The notes beneath the pieces are model-generated. The model saw only the letters and a list, made by a program, of their open reading frames with translations. It was not told the DNA's origin and did not search any database. A stretch of 64,000 bases of DNA from Nocardioides silvaticus (lineage in GTDB: Bacteria; Actinomycetota; Actinomycetes; Propionibacteriales; Nocardioidaceae): positions 310,001-374,000 of the forward strand of contig NZ_QGDD01000001.1 of assembly GCF_003160695.1 (NCBI RefSeq), read 5' to 3'. Below, in pieces: positions 43,352 to 52,486 of this stretch (position 1 is its first letter; each line of letters begins with the position of its first letter). The position numbers and the translations under genes were made by a program.

Positions 43352-44221
43352 ATGTCCAAACACCGACTCGACTCGCGTGCCGCTGCGCGCCACGCAGCGC
43401 CTCGCGGGAGCCGCCGACTTGCCCACCGAGCCCCTCATCCGACAAGGGTCTTCGGGCTCGTCGCGCTGATGACAGCAACCCTGATCGGCGTACCCACCGC
43501 ATTCATCGTCGATCTCGACACTCCCGGATCGAGCTCCGCGCCGACCGCGGAGAGATCGCCGCAGACCACCCAGGCGCTTCCAACGCCGTCGCCCACTGCA
43601 GCGGCTGAGGCGCCCCCCTCGCTGACTCCTCGCAATGGATCACCACGCCACGCAGAAGGCGCCGTCCCCGTACCCGACCCCATCCCCGAGTCAGGCCCCG
43701 GCACCTTCCGGGTCGCACCCGCAGATCCCCAGGAAGCCGGGACCGCCACCACCTACCGCGTGGAAGTCGAAGACGGCCTGCCCTTCGCGCCCACCGAGGT
43801 AGCAACCTTCGTGGAGGAGACGCTCTCCGACACGCGCGGCTGGGGTAGTACCGGCGAACACCGATTGGTGCGCGTCGACCACGACGCAGACCTCCGGATC
43901 GTCCTTGCTAGTCCCGAGACAGCCGACGAACTCTGCGCGCCACTGGAAACCGAGGGCAGACTCTCCTGCCGCAACGGAGCCAACGTCGTCATCAACGCGT
44001 GGCGCTGGCGCCACGGCGCCGAGAGCTACAACAACGCGCTCACCGCCTACCGGCGCTATGTCGTCAACCACGAAACCGGCCACGCACTGGGCTATCCACA
44101 CGCTGACTGCCCAGAAGCCAACGGGCCTGCGCCCGTCATGCTCCAACAGACGATCGGGCTCGACGGCTGCCAGCCGAACCCCTGGCCAAGCCGTGTGGAC
44201 CTGCGCCCGCCATCCCACTGA
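43352..44221 (+). CDS. DUF3152 secreted zincin-like protein
   Basis: A 289-residue protein from ATG 43352. A membrane segment (VFGLVALMTATLIGVPTAFIV) and a Pro/Ser/Ala-rich linker precede the DUF3152 domain (about residues 120-289). The motif VVNHETGHALGYPHADC is an HExxHxxGxxH-type metallopeptidase site, with T replacing a position but the Glu and three His present. It has paired Cys (ELCAPLE, LSCRNG) and a final CQPNPWP. It is probably an extracytoplasmic metalloprotease-like protein, substrate unknown. It is the last gene of the copper cargo. Confidence 0.78.
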   Translation: MSKHRLDSRAAARHAAPRGSRRLAHRAPHPTRVFGLVALMTATLIGVPTAFIVDLDTPGSSSAPTAERSPQTTQALPTPSPTAAAEAPPSLTPRNGSPRHAEGAVPVPDPIPESGPGTFRVAPADPQEAGTATTYRVEVEDGLPFAPTEVATFVEETLSDTRGWGSTGEHRLVRVDHDADLRIVLASPETADELCAPLETEGRLSCRNGANVVINAWRWRHGAESYNNALTAYRRYVVNHETGHALGYPHADCPEANGPAPVMLQQTIGLDGCQPNPWPSRVDLRPPSH

Positions 44222-44471
44222 CCGCCGCCCCAAAGCCTGTGTGCCATGGGGCGAATTGGCACCTTCGCGGACCTCGCAACCTCCAGACCGGACGGGCTTC
44301 ATTCGGGGCGACGGCCAACCGTCACTGCATCTCGACAGGAGGCGACCAGTTGAGGCATCGTCCGGGGCATAGCAGGTGAGCGCGGGTTCCGTGAACGTGA
44401 GCGTCCGCAACGGCTGACACGCCGACGGATGCTCAGGTTCCGCGCAGAAGCGTCAATATTCGCGCGAACTT
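44222..44471. other. Right border of the copper cargo
   Basis: A 250-bp stretch without a supported gene between the DUF3152 stop and the virB4 stop. It contains CTGCATCTCGACA (44325-44337), the exact inverse of the 13-mer TGTCGAGATGCAG found in both structured repeats (32219-32231 and 53902-53914). This suggests a recombination or end sequence. Confidence 0.4.
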
Positions 44472-46010
44472 CTAAAGGGCAGCCTCGATGGCCTCGTTGG
44501 TGTAGTAGAGCTTCTTCTCCAGCGGGTGGAGCACCGTCTGGACCTTGTAGGTCGCGTCTCCGACGCACCACAGCGCGCGGCCCTTGTCCTGCATCGCCCA
44601 GCCCGAGACGAGGTCCTGGGCGATCGGGCCGAAGCCGAGCATCGAGTCCAGCTCGCGCGCGACGCGCGGCTTCTGCCCGCCGAGGATCTTGATGTCGGCC
44701 AGCTCGAGCAGGTCCTTGGCGATCATCGCGGCCTGGGAGTCGGCATCGCCGACCGAGAGCAGGTCGGAGGGCTTGTGGAGGTTGGCGAACTGGATGTCGC
44801 CGCCCTTGCCGGCCATGCCACGCGAGAGCCGCAGGTCGGCGTCGAAGCTCATCACCGCGGAGACGCCAAGGCGCATCTGCTTCCAGACCTCGTCGCGTAC
44901 GACGATGCGCAGGTCGCCGAGCTCGGCGATCTCGCGCAGCCCGCGGCCCCAGGAGTTCATGCACAGCAGCGCGATGCCGACCGCCTCATCGCCGAGGCCG
45001 TCGAGCCGGGAGAGGCTGAACGACTGGATCGGCGCCCGCCAGTCGACCTCGATGTTGGTGAAGTCGTCGAAGAGGCCGGCCAGGGTGCCGGTGACAAGCT
45101 CGCCGAGCGCGTTGCGCAGCAGCCGGGTCTCGTCGAGGAACTGGCGGGTGTTCCCGTACTCGCACGCCCGGACGAGCTCCTCGGTGGGGTTACGCAGCAG
45201 GTCCCACAGCCGCGGGATGGTCGTCTCCTCGAGGATCGAGTTGCCGGCGGCGTAGCCGGTGAGGATCGCCAAGGCGCTGCGGACGACGTCGCTCTCGTCG
45301 GGCCCGAACGGCACTCGGCGCTCGTCGTCGATCTTCATGCTGCCGACAAGGCCGCGGACCAGGACCAGCCACCGCTTGAAGATGATCGTCGTGCGCCGGC
45401 GGGCCTCCTCGGCCGAGAGCTTCTCCCAGCCGTGGCCGAGCGGGCCCATGGCCAAGGGGTTGATCCGGGCGGGCAGGCCGGGTCCGATCACGAACGGCTC
45501 GACACCGAGCGCGCGGCACAACGACTCGTACTCGTCCTTGGGGTCGCCCAGGACCAGGGTCCGGTAGCCGAAGGGCATCATCCGGGTGCAGAACGCCTTG
45601 GTGGTGCCGGACTTGCCGGTGCCCGGCTTGGCGAACTGGAAGATGTTCGGGTTGGTTGCCGGCACGTCGTCACGCAGCACCCAGCCGAACGGGTCGCAGT
45701 AGAACGATCCGCCGGAGAGCTGGTCGACACCCATCTGCGCCCCGGTCGGAGGCAGGGCCGGCGCGGACACGAAAGGCCAGAACACCGGCGCCTGGTCGCT
45801 GGTCATCCGCCAGGCCTGCGCCGGGGCCGTGGCGGGGGACCAGCCGCGGCCGCGACGAGCTGCACCGCGGCGCGGTGCGTACTTGAAGATCCGGGGCTCC
45901 TTGGCCTCCGGGGCGAGCGTGGGAATCGTGGGGAGGTCGTGGCCGAAGTCGGAGAGCAGGGCGGCCATGTCGCGGCCGCCGCCGCGGTTCCGGCGGGTCG
46001 TGGTGGGCAT
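44472..46010 (-). CDS. virB4: VirB4-type ATPase of the conjugation T4SS
   Basis: A 512-residue AAA ATPase starting at ATG 46010, overlapping the SCO6880-like gene by one base. Walker A is AKPGTGKSGTTKAF (about residues 125-138), with ATPase motifs TLVLGDPKDEYESL, RIVVRDEVWKQM (Walker B) and QFANLHKPSDLL. Only the ATPase half of VirB4 is present; the N-terminal half is in the preceding gene. It powers assembly and substrate transfer at the inner membrane. Downstream the operon is interrupted: the next conserved T4SS gene on this strand is the hydrolase ending at 25293. Confidence 0.85.
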   Translation of the reverse strand: MPTTTRRNRGGGRDMAALLSDFGHDLPTIPTLAPEAKEPRIFKYAPRRGAARRGRGWSPATAPAQAWRMTSDQAPVFWPFVSAPALPPTGAQMGVDQLSGGSFYCDPFGWVLRDDVPATNPNIFQFAKPGTGKSGTTKAFCTRMMPFGYRTLVLGDPKDEYESLCRALGVEPFVIGPGLPARINPLAMGPLGHGWEKLSAEEARRRTTIIFKRWLVLVRGLVGSMKIDDERRVPFGPDESDVVRSALAILTGYAAGNSILEETTIPRLWDLLRNPTEELVRACEYGNTRQFLDETRLLRNALGELVTGTLAGLFDDFTNIEVDWRAPIQSFSLSRLDGLGDEAVGIALLCMNSWGRGLREIAELGDLRIVVRDEVWKQMRLGVSAVMSFDADLRLSRGMAGKGGDIQFANLHKPSDLLSVGDADSQAAMIAKDLLELADIKILGGQKPRVARELDSMLGFGPIAQDLVSGWAMQDKGRALWCVGDATYKVQTVLHPLEKKLYYTNEAIEAAL

Positions 46011-47515
46011 CAGGCGTCTCCGCTCCGGGTCAGGCTCATCCCGACGGGGATGGTCGAGGCGGCGAAACCGACGTCCTGGGCCAGGTCGAGCCGCAGGGGG
46101 GCAAATCCGGCGCGTCGGATCGAGGCGTCCAGGCGGCGGCCGAACTCGGTGACCCGCAGTGTCTTGGGAACCGTGACCGTGCAGACTGCGTAAGGCCGGA
46201 CCAGCGCGTTGCCGTGGGCCAGCTTGGCGTCCAGGCCGCGGGCCTTGTGGGCCTCGTCGCGCTGCTTGGCACGGGTCTTGCGGCCGAGCTTCTCGTTCAT
46301 TCCCTCAGCCAGGTCTGCGGCCCACTCGGCGTTGCCGGACTGCCGGTCGGCCTTGGACTGGGACACGATCGGGAAGGCGACGACGAACGAGCGTCGCTCA
46401 CCGGACTCGCTCGGGGTGAGGATCGGCGCCAGGGCGCCCATCGCCACGCCGCGGGTCGGGAGCTTGATGGTGGCGCTGATCGAGTTCCACGCGTCGTGGC
46501 TGTAGTGCCGCACCGTCGCGTCGGCGCCCGAGGGCCCGGCCAGCGCCCACGGGACGTCGGCGTTCACGCTCAGGTCCTTCTCCCGCATGGCGAGGGCCTC
46601 AACGATGCCGGCGCGATCGCCTGGGGCGAACCCGGTCCGGGACGCCAGGGCGAGCTCGGGTGAGGTGAGCCAGCGGACCGACGTCATCCCCATCGGGCCC
46701 CGCAGCTGGGCCTCGATCTCGGCCATGAGCAGGTAGAGCTCGCGGCAGCGGCCCTCGAAGCCACCGCCGGACTCCTTGGCCGACCGGGCGATACGGGTCT
46801 CCGGGACGACGATTGTCACGAACTGCTCGGTGCGAACCGACGCCTGGGTGAGGCCCACTGCGAGGTCGCTGTTGACGACCTCGGACAGCTGGGGGGCGTT
46901 GTCGCGGCGGTGCTTGTTGACCCACAGATCGCGCTCGGCGCCGTCCTCGGAGACGGTGCGGACCATGAACAGGATCTCGTCGATCCTCTCGGTGAGGCCG
47001 GCGACGTCGAGCAGCCCGGCCAGCGCCTCGCCGTAGCGGCTGCGCTCCTCGGTGTCCTTCATGCCGATGCCGGGGTGGACGATCGAGGCGGTGACTGCCC
47101 AGGTCTTCGTGGCGTCATCGTGGATCACTCCGACCCGCTGGAGCTGCGAGCCGTGCGGCGGGCCGTCGTGGATCTTGATGCCCTGCAGCACCCCGGGAAG
47201 GTCGGGGGTGTCGAGGTCCTCGGCGCGGCCCTCGATGGCCTTGGCACGGAACGAGGTCCAGCCGAGCAGCCCGCCGACGGCGTACATCGTCGAGGCGAAC
47301 ACCCAGCCGGTGGCCGAGCGGCCCCGGACCGGAATGACGGTGATGGCCAGCAGGAACAGCCAGACCAGGGCGAACAGGAACGCGGAGAACCACGCTCCGC
47401 GGCTGATCGCCCAGAACGCCGGCAGGCTGGCCAGCGCCAGGAACATCAGCTGGCCTCCGGAGAGGCCGAAGAACCAGCCGATGCGGTCTCGCTGGTAGTC
47501 GGCGTAGATGGTCAT
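46010..47515 (-). CDS. SCO6880-family T4SS protein (PrgI/VirB4 N-terminal half)
   Basis: A 501-residue protein. Two N-terminal helices are visible (LMFLALASLPAFWAISRGAWF and FLFALVWLFLLAITVIPV), as in PrgI/VirB3-like subunits. The cytoplasmic part (about residues 110-500, WAVTASIVHPGIGMKD, YLLMAEIEAQLRG, DAWNSISATIKLPTRG) corresponds to the N-terminal half of VirB4. It is known in actinobacteria as the SCO6880 family. It pairs with the ATPase gene just downstream, so VirB4 is carried as two chains. Confidence 0.82.
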   Translation of the reverse strand: MTIYADYQRDRIGWFFGLSGGQLMFLALASLPAFWAISRGAWFSAFLFALVWLFLLAITVIPVRGRSATGWVFASTMYAVGGLLGWTSFRAKAIEGRAEDLDTPDLPGVLQGIKIHDGPPHGSQLQRVGVIHDDATKTWAVTASIVHPGIGMKDTEERSRYGEALAGLLDVAGLTERIDEILFMVRTVSEDGAERDLWVNKHRRDNAPQLSEVVNSDLAVGLTQASVRTEQFVTIVVPETRIARSAKESGGGFEGRCRELYLLMAEIEAQLRGPMGMTSVRWLTSPELALASRTGFAPGDRAGIVEALAMREKDLSVNADVPWALAGPSGADATVRHYSHDAWNSISATIKLPTRGVAMGALAPILTPSESGERRSFVVAFPIVSQSKADRQSGNAEWAADLAEGMNEKLGRKTRAKQRDEAHKARGLDAKLAHGNALVRPYAVCTVTVPKTLRVTEFGRRLDASIRRAGFAPLRLDLAQDVGFAASTIPVGMSLTRSGDA

Positions 47516-47580
47516 CGTCGGTTTCCCTCCGGGTCACTGCATGTCGATCGGGGCTGGGGGCAGGTCGTGCGGCGCATCGG

Positions 47581-49635
47581 CTACACCGCCACCGGGGGGA
47601 TCGCGCCGCCAGCTGCACCGGCTCCACCGGCACCTCCGGCCGCTCCCCCGCCGCCGCCTGCGGCCGGTGTCTTGGGCGCTGCTCCGGCACCGCCGGCGCC
47701 CTGTCTGCCAGAGCCGCCGCCCTGCCCGCCAGAGCCGCCACCCGAGCCACCGCCGGGTCCGCCGCCGGTGGGCAGCGTCGGCGGGGTGGGCGGAGCAGGC
47801 GGGGCAGGCGGGGCAGGCAACGGCGAGTCGCCGTCCCCGCTGTTCTGCGAGCCGGGGTGCGTGCCGCTGCTCTGGTCGCCCGACTGGCTACCGGCCTGGC
47901 GGCCGCCCATGTTGCTGAAGTCGGGGCCGTAGGTGCTCTGCCCGACGCCGGCCTGATTGGTCTCGTCCGACATCAGGGACGTGGCCTTCCCTCCGGCGCT
48001 GCTGACCATCCCGAGCCCGGCAGCGAACGCCTGTCCGACCGTGCCGAAGCTGCCGAGGACGCCCTGGGTGGACCTGTTGAACCGATCGCCGGTCGATGCC
48101 TCGGCGCTCTGCTCACCCGAGGACCGACCGTTGCCGTCGGTGGTCGACGCGGCCGACGATCCGCCGGCACCGCCGCCGCTCAGCAGCCCCTGGAGGCCGC
48201 CCTGGATAGCCATGCCCTGCCGGAACGACGCGCCGCTGGGGGTGCCAGGGTCGACGAAGGCCAGAAGCTTGAACAGCGCCAGCGGCGCGACGACGCTGAT
48301 CAGGATCGTCATGACCGCCGGCAGGGCCGTGCCGAACGCCTTGGCGGTGCCGTCGGCGAGGTGGGCGGCAACGCCGTTGGCGAACTGCACGCCGATGCCC
48401 AGCACCATCACCATCAGCACCGGGGTGAACGCCGCCGCGTGGAACCAGCGCAGCGACTTCCAGAACCAGGAGCGGGTGAAGTCGGAGACCAGCCCGGCCG
48501 CGGAGAGCGGGCCGGTGGCGACCAGGACCAGCAGCGAGGCCGCCCGGGCGAGGTAGACCAGGACGTGCCCGATCGCGGCCAGCCACAAGAAGATGCCGAG
48601 GAAGGCCAGCGCGGTGGCCACGCCGGCGTCAGTGATGTCGTCGATGCCGAGGCCGCCCAGGGGATCCCAGTCGGGCCAGGTCTGCACCTTGAGCAGCGAC
48701 TTCATCAGCGCCTTGGTGATGGCGCCGCAGGCCGCGACGATCAAGACGCAGTAGCCGAACCAGCAGGCGCAGACCAGGACGAACTGGCCGGCGCCGATGA
48801 ACGCCCGCGCGAGGCCCTTACCCTCTCGTTTGAAGGCCGCGGCACCGAGCTGGATCATCGCCAAGATGACCACCAGGGCGAGCGCGAGCCAGAGGGTGAA
48901 CGCGTAGACGTCCTTGCCGGGTCCGTCCTCGCGCAGGTCGGGGGTCAAGAACAGCTCGCTGAACGTGAGCACGATGCGCAGCACGAACAGGCCGGAGTTC
49001 CAGACCGCGAGCATGGCCGCGGTCCAGGCATCAGCCGCCGCCTTGGCGATGACGTCGCCGATGGCCTCGAACGGGTTCGGGATGTCACGGAGGCCGGGGA
49101 TGCCGGCGCCGAAGAGGTCCCCCACGTTCGGGAGTCCGAGGATCCCGGGCACCCCCGGGACGCCAGGGAGTCCGATCCCCGGGAGCCCGGCGTCGCAGAT
49201 CGCGTCGAGCAGCCCACACCCGCCGACTCCCGGCACCACTCCCCCGACTCCCTTGGCGCAGCCGGTGAGGCTAGGGTTTTCGAGGCACTCCTGGATGCCC
49301 TCGACCTGGCCCTCGATCTCGTCCTTGACGCCACCGGCCGCGTCTTTGCCGCACTCCACCGGGTCCTTGGCACAGTCGAGGGCGTCGCCGCCGAGGTCGC
49401 ACAGTTCGTCGGGACCAAGGCAGCCCATCTTGAGGGGGCGGGCCGGCAATTGGCTGGTGGTCTCGACCGTGGCGACCTGCGCTGTGCTGGCTGCCGTGCT
49501 GGTCGCCGGCTCGGCCGCGGCGGCGGGCGGCTGGAGAGCTGTGGCGGCGCCGAGGAGCGTGGTGAGGACCAGGATCGCCAGGGCGGCGATGCCCAGCCTG
49601 GTCACCCGGGTGAAGAGGTCGGCGGTGGTGCTCAC
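47581..49635 (-). CDS. VirB6/TrbL-like polytopic channel protein
   Basis: A 684-residue protein from GTG 49635, overlapping the upstream stop (GTGA). It has a signal segment (GIAALAILVLTTLLGAATAL), a Cys-containing loop (MGCLGPDELCDLG, LDCAKDPVECGK), then a Gly/Pro repeat region (LPGIGLPGVPGVPGIL). About six or seven helices follow, including AFTLWLALALVVILAMIQLG, GQFVLVCACWFGYCVLIVAAC and PVLMVMVLGIGVQFANG. The last 170 residues are a Gly/Ser/Pro-rich tail. Many helices plus a low-complexity tail fit the VirB6/TrbL core of the inner-membrane channel. Confidence 0.75.
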   Translation of the reverse strand: MSTTADLFTRVTRLGIAALAILVLTTLLGAATALQPPAAAAEPATSTAASTAQVATVETTSQLPARPLKMGCLGPDELCDLGGDALDCAKDPVECGKDAAGGVKDEIEGQVEGIQECLENPSLTGCAKGVGGVVPGVGGCGLLDAICDAGLPGIGLPGVPGVPGILGLPNVGDLFGAGIPGLRDIPNPFEAIGDVIAKAAADAWTAAMLAVWNSGLFVLRIVLTFSELFLTPDLREDGPGKDVYAFTLWLALALVVILAMIQLGAAAFKREGKGLARAFIGAGQFVLVCACWFGYCVLIVAACGAITKALMKSLLKVQTWPDWDPLGGLGIDDITDAGVATALAFLGIFLWLAAIGHVLVYLARAASLLVLVATGPLSAAGLVSDFTRSWFWKSLRWFHAAAFTPVLMVMVLGIGVQFANGVAAHLADGTAKAFGTALPAVMTILISVVAPLALFKLLAFVDPGTPSGASFRQGMAIQGGLQGLLSGGGAGGSSAASTTDGNGRSSGEQSAEASTGDRFNRSTQGVLGSFGTVGQAFAAGLGMVSSAGGKATSLMSDETNQAGVGQSTYGPDFSNMGGRQAGSQSGDQSSGTHPGSQNSGDGDSPLPAPPAPPAPPTPPTLPTGGGPGGGSGGGSGGQGGGSGRQGAGGAGAAPKTPAAGGGGGAAGGAGGAGAAGGAIPPVAV

Positions 49636-50429
49636 TGGGGTGCTCCGTTGATCGGGATCCAGCCGGCCTGCTTGTACTCCGGGGTGCCCGGCGCGACTGC
49701 CTTGGGCTGTTCGGTGGAGACCAGGTGCTCGATGTCTGCGGTGCTGCCCTGGACCAGTCGCCAGTCGCGCACGCCGTCGACCTCGAGCCACCGCATGAGC
49801 TGGGTGCCGGCGTAGAGGCCGTCGCTGACCTTGCCGTTGGCGGTGGTGAGGGTGACGTAGCTGAGCAGGTTCACCGCGTAGTAGCCGGTGTAGAGCTCCT
49901 CGAGGGTGTAGGCGATCGGTGTCACGGCGTACGACGCGGGTGGGGGGACGTCCCCCTCCTTCGGGACGCCGGCCTGTTGGCGGCGCAGCGCGACAGCGTC
50001 GCGGGCGCGCTGCTCGAAGACGGCCTTGTCCTCGGGGTTGGCGTACAGGCCGGCGACGGCGGCGGCCTGGTCGTAGTCGAACCCGACCTGCGCCTTGGCG
50101 ACCTCGACCTGCAGCGCGACCGCGCCCAGGTCGGTCTGGGGGAACCGGGTCGGGTAGCCGTCGATCTGGTCGGCGCCGGTCGGGATCACGACTCCGTCTG
50201 CGGGTGCGGTGTCCGGGGCGACCTGGTCGACCGAGACGTTCTGCCCCTGCTGCCCGGTCTGGCTCGAGGAGTCCCCGGTGGTCTTGTCGGTGCCGGTGTT
50301 GTCATCGGTGCGGCCGCGCGCTCCTAGCCAGACGGCGGTGGCCACCAGGGTGGCGATCGCCACCAGGACTCCTGCGCGCAGCAGGGTGGTGCGGGACTCC
50401 CTCATCGAGTCGTTGATCCGGTTGCTCAT
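49632..50429 (-). CDS. Single-helix T4SS protein, VirB8-like position
   Basis: A 265-residue protein from ATG 50429. One helix (LLRAGVLVAIATLVATAVWLG, about residues 17-37) is followed by a Thr/Asp/Gln-rich linker and an extracellular domain of about 190 residues (TDLGAVALQVEVAKAQVGF, YAVTPIAYTLEELYTGYYAVNLLSYVTL). The layout of short cytoplasmic tail, one helix and one mixed alpha/beta domain is that of VirB8/TcpC-type channel scaffolds, but no sequence signature confirms it. Confidence 0.65.
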   Translation of the reverse strand: MSNRINDSMRESRTTLLRAGVLVAIATLVATAVWLGARGRTDDNTGTDKTTGDSSSQTGQQGQNVSVDQVAPDTAPADGVVIPTGADQIDGYPTRFPQTDLGAVALQVEVAKAQVGFDYDQAAAVAGLYANPEDKAVFEQRARDAVALRRQQAGVPKEGDVPPPASYAVTPIAYTLEELYTGYYAVNLLSYVTLTTANGKVSDGLYAGTQLMRWLEVDGVRDWRLVQGSTADIEHLVSTEQPKAVAPGTPEYKQAGWIPINGAPQ

Positions 50430-50430
50430 C

Positions 50431-51306
50431 TCAGTGCTCCCCTTCCGTGTCGCCGGGGTGGGCGGGTTCGATGGTGTGGTCGGTGGACCAGGTGCGCCAG
50501 CCGGCCTCGTGTGCCAGCTGGGTGCCTGGCCAGGTCGCCGGTGCGGGTGCCGGCGGGGTGCCGGGGGCGACCATCCAGCGGCCACCGACCCACTGCATGC
50601 GCTCGCAGTGCGCGAAGGCGATCTGGCCTTCGGACTTGTAGGTGGCGCTGACCTTCATCAGCACGCAGACCGTCGCCCAGTCGGGGCCGTCGGTTCCCTT
50701 GACCAGCGCGGCGGCCGGCTCCAGGGACACCGAGGCGCTGGGGTCCTTGACCTCGCCCATCCCGGTGCTGGAGAGGAACGCGCGGACGCTGGCGGTGATC
50801 CACCAGTCCTCCGCACGGACCCCACCGGGCAGCGCCCAGGCGTTGTAGACCTCCTCGGCGGTGCTCAGGCTCATCGACTGCAGCACCGCGAGGTCGATCT
50901 GGGCGAGCTGGCCGATCGCGCCCTCCGGGGTGTGCGGGAACCCGGTCATCACGAACGCGGGCCCGTTGACTCCGGTCCCGGTCGGGATCTTGATCTCCGG
51001 CGCCTTGGCGCTGGTGGTCTCGGCAGGGAAGGCGGCGCTCTCGGGCACGGTCAGCATCGGCTCGGCCGCGATCTCATCGCGATGCGCGGCACCGCGGACC
51101 ACCGTCGAGCGCTCGGTTTCGCCGGTCGCCACGCCGGTGTTCGCGCTGGCCTCGTCACCGATGCCGTCGATCGCCAGGTAGACCGCGTACGCGAGGCCGC
51201 CGAGCAGGAGCACAGCCACGGCGACGGCGGCGGCCAGGATGCCGAGCAGCCGGCGCCGGCTCCACTCGCTGGTGCCTTTTGCCTTTTTCGTGGCTGCGCG
51301 CCGCAT
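50431..51306 (-). CDS. Single-helix T4SS protein, VirB8-like candidate
   Basis: A 291-residue protein from ATG 51306. The helix LLGILAAAVAVAVLLLGGLAYAVYLA (about residues 20-45) is followed by an exported domain with GFPHTPEGAIGQLAQIDLAVLQ and EDWWITASVRAFLSSTG. Similar proteins sit between the pilin-like and channel genes in actinobacterial elements. With the next gene it may form a VirB8-type pair. The first codon overlaps the stop of the upstream gene. Confidence 0.65.
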   Translation of the reverse strand: MRRAATKKAKGTSEWSRRRLLGILAAAVAVAVLLLGGLAYAVYLAIDGIGDEASANTGVATGETERSTVVRGAAHRDEIAAEPMLTVPESAAFPAETTSAKAPEIKIPTGTGVNGPAFVMTGFPHTPEGAIGQLAQIDLAVLQSMSLSTAEEVYNAWALPGGVRAEDWWITASVRAFLSSTGMGEVKDPSASVSLEPAAALVKGTDGPDWATVCVLMKVSATYKSEGQIAFAHCERMQWVGGRWMVAPGTPPAPAPATWPGTQLAHEAGWRTWSTDHTIEPAHPGDTEGEH

Positions 51307-51599
51307 CAGATGCAGCCCTTGCCAAGGATCCCGTTGAGCATGCCGGGCAGCACCAGGTAGGCGATCGCGCAGGCGAACACGACCACCACCGAGATCACGC
51401 CGACCTTGGAGGCGTGCGGCAGGGAGAACACTCGGCCGGCGATGATCGCGCCGATGGCGATGATGATGCCGAGACCGAACAGGACGATGACGCCCCACAG
51501 CACGTAGCTGGTGATCTCGTTGGTGGGGCCGACAGCACCCGGGGGCGCCTTCGGGCAGACAGCCATCACGGTGGTTGCGGTTGCGGTCATGACGTCCAT
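51306..51599 (-). CDS. Two-helix small T4SS protein (VirB2-like pilin candidate)
   Basis: A 97-residue protein from ATG 51599 with AAAGGAAG upstream. Two helices are visible (SYVLWGVIVLFGLGIIIAIGAIIAG and VGVISVVVVFACAIAYLVLPGML). A Cys near the N-terminus (VCPKAP) and one at the end (GKGC) may form a disulphide. Size and topology match VirB2/TrbC pilins and similar subunits; there is no clear cleavage site. Confidence 0.6.
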   Translation of the reverse strand: MDVMTATATTVMAVCPKAPPGAVGPTNEITSYVLWGVIVLFGLGIIIAIGAIIAGRVFSLPHASKVGVISVVVVFACAIAYLVLPGMLNGILGKGCI

Positions 51600-51637
51600 G
51601 GGTGGTCTTCCTTTCTGGGTTGCTGACCCCGGGCGGG

Positions 51638-52486
51638 TCAGGCGCTTTCGCTGGTGTCGGTGGGCAGATGTGCGGGCTCGAGCAGCTGACGTGCTGCCGA
51701 GATCAGGGGGGCCGGGACGGGTCGGGAGTCCAGGCCGTTGACCGCGAGTTCGCGGTCCTCGGGGATCTCCACGCGCCAGTCCGCGTCCAGGGCGCGGCGT
51801 ACGGCGGGGCCGCCGGCGTGCTCGAGGCCGCGGGGCCACTTCTTGCGGCGGGGCCCGCGGACGGCGAGGGCGATCTGCTCGGGCTGCCAGTGGCCCGCCA
51901 GCAGGTCCATGGCGACTCCGGCGCGGCGCATCCCGGGGACGGTGGCGGTGGTGACCAGGACGACCTGGTCGGCGGTGCGGACGGCATCAGCTAGCCAGCA
52001 GTCGGTGGCCAGCAGCTGACCGGTCTCCCAGCCGATGTCGAGGATGGTCAGCTGGGTCTCGTTCTGTGCCTCGGTGGGCAGCGGGACCTCGTCGACGCCG
52101 GCGAGGACCTCGCTGGCGCGCTCGAGCAGGACGTGGTCGCGCTTGCCCTGGCGCCAGTCGGTCGGGTGCAGGCCGAGCTCGGCGGTGCTCGCCGCGGCGA
52201 GTCCGGAGGCGGTGACCGAGCAGCACTCGATGACTCGGACCGGGGCGGCTGCCGCCAGGCCGGTCGCCAGGGCGACGGTGCTCGCGCCGACCGAGCCTGC
52301 GGACCCGATCACGGCGATGGTGTGCTCGCCGGCGGCCGGTGACCAGTCGTCCTCGGCGGCGGTGCCGCGGCCGCGGGGACCCTTGCCGGCACCGGGGCCG
52401 GTGCGGAACTCGCCGGCGTTCAGTGCCTGCCAGGCGCGCTTGAGCTCGTCGACGCCGACCGGGCGGCTCGAGGTCTGGGTGCTCAC
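51638..52486 (-). CDS. ParA/MinD-like ATPase of the transfer operon
   Basis: A 282-residue protein. The deviant Walker A GSAGSVGASTVAL (about residues 60-72) lacks the usual lysine triplet of ParA but keeps the G-x4-G-S/T shape. Later come TILDIGWETGQL (Walker B-like) and VVLVTTATVPGMRRAGVAMDLL. Such proteins occur early in actinobacterial T4SS operons; they could position the machine or sort it to a pole. Catalytic competence is doubtful because the signature lysines are not seen. Confidence 0.7.
   Translation of the reverse strand: MSTQTSSRPVGVDELKRAWQALNAGEFRTGPGAGKGPRGRGTAAEDDWSPAAGEHTIAVIGSAGSVGASTVALATGLAAAAPVRVIECCSVTASGLAAASTAELGLHPTDWRQGKRDHVLLERASEVLAGVDEVPLPTEAQNETQLTILDIGWETGQLLATDCWLADAVRTADQVVLVTTATVPGMRRAGVAMDLLAGHWQPEQIALAVRGPRRKKWPRGLEHAGGPAVRRALDADWRVEIPEDRELAVNGLDSRPVPAPLISAARQLLEPAHLPTDTSESA

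Noticed and set aside
47857..49815. 652-codon plus-strand frame opposite the VirB6-like gene
   Set aside because: Antisense shadow; no motif, no ribosome site, and it cuts across gene borders.
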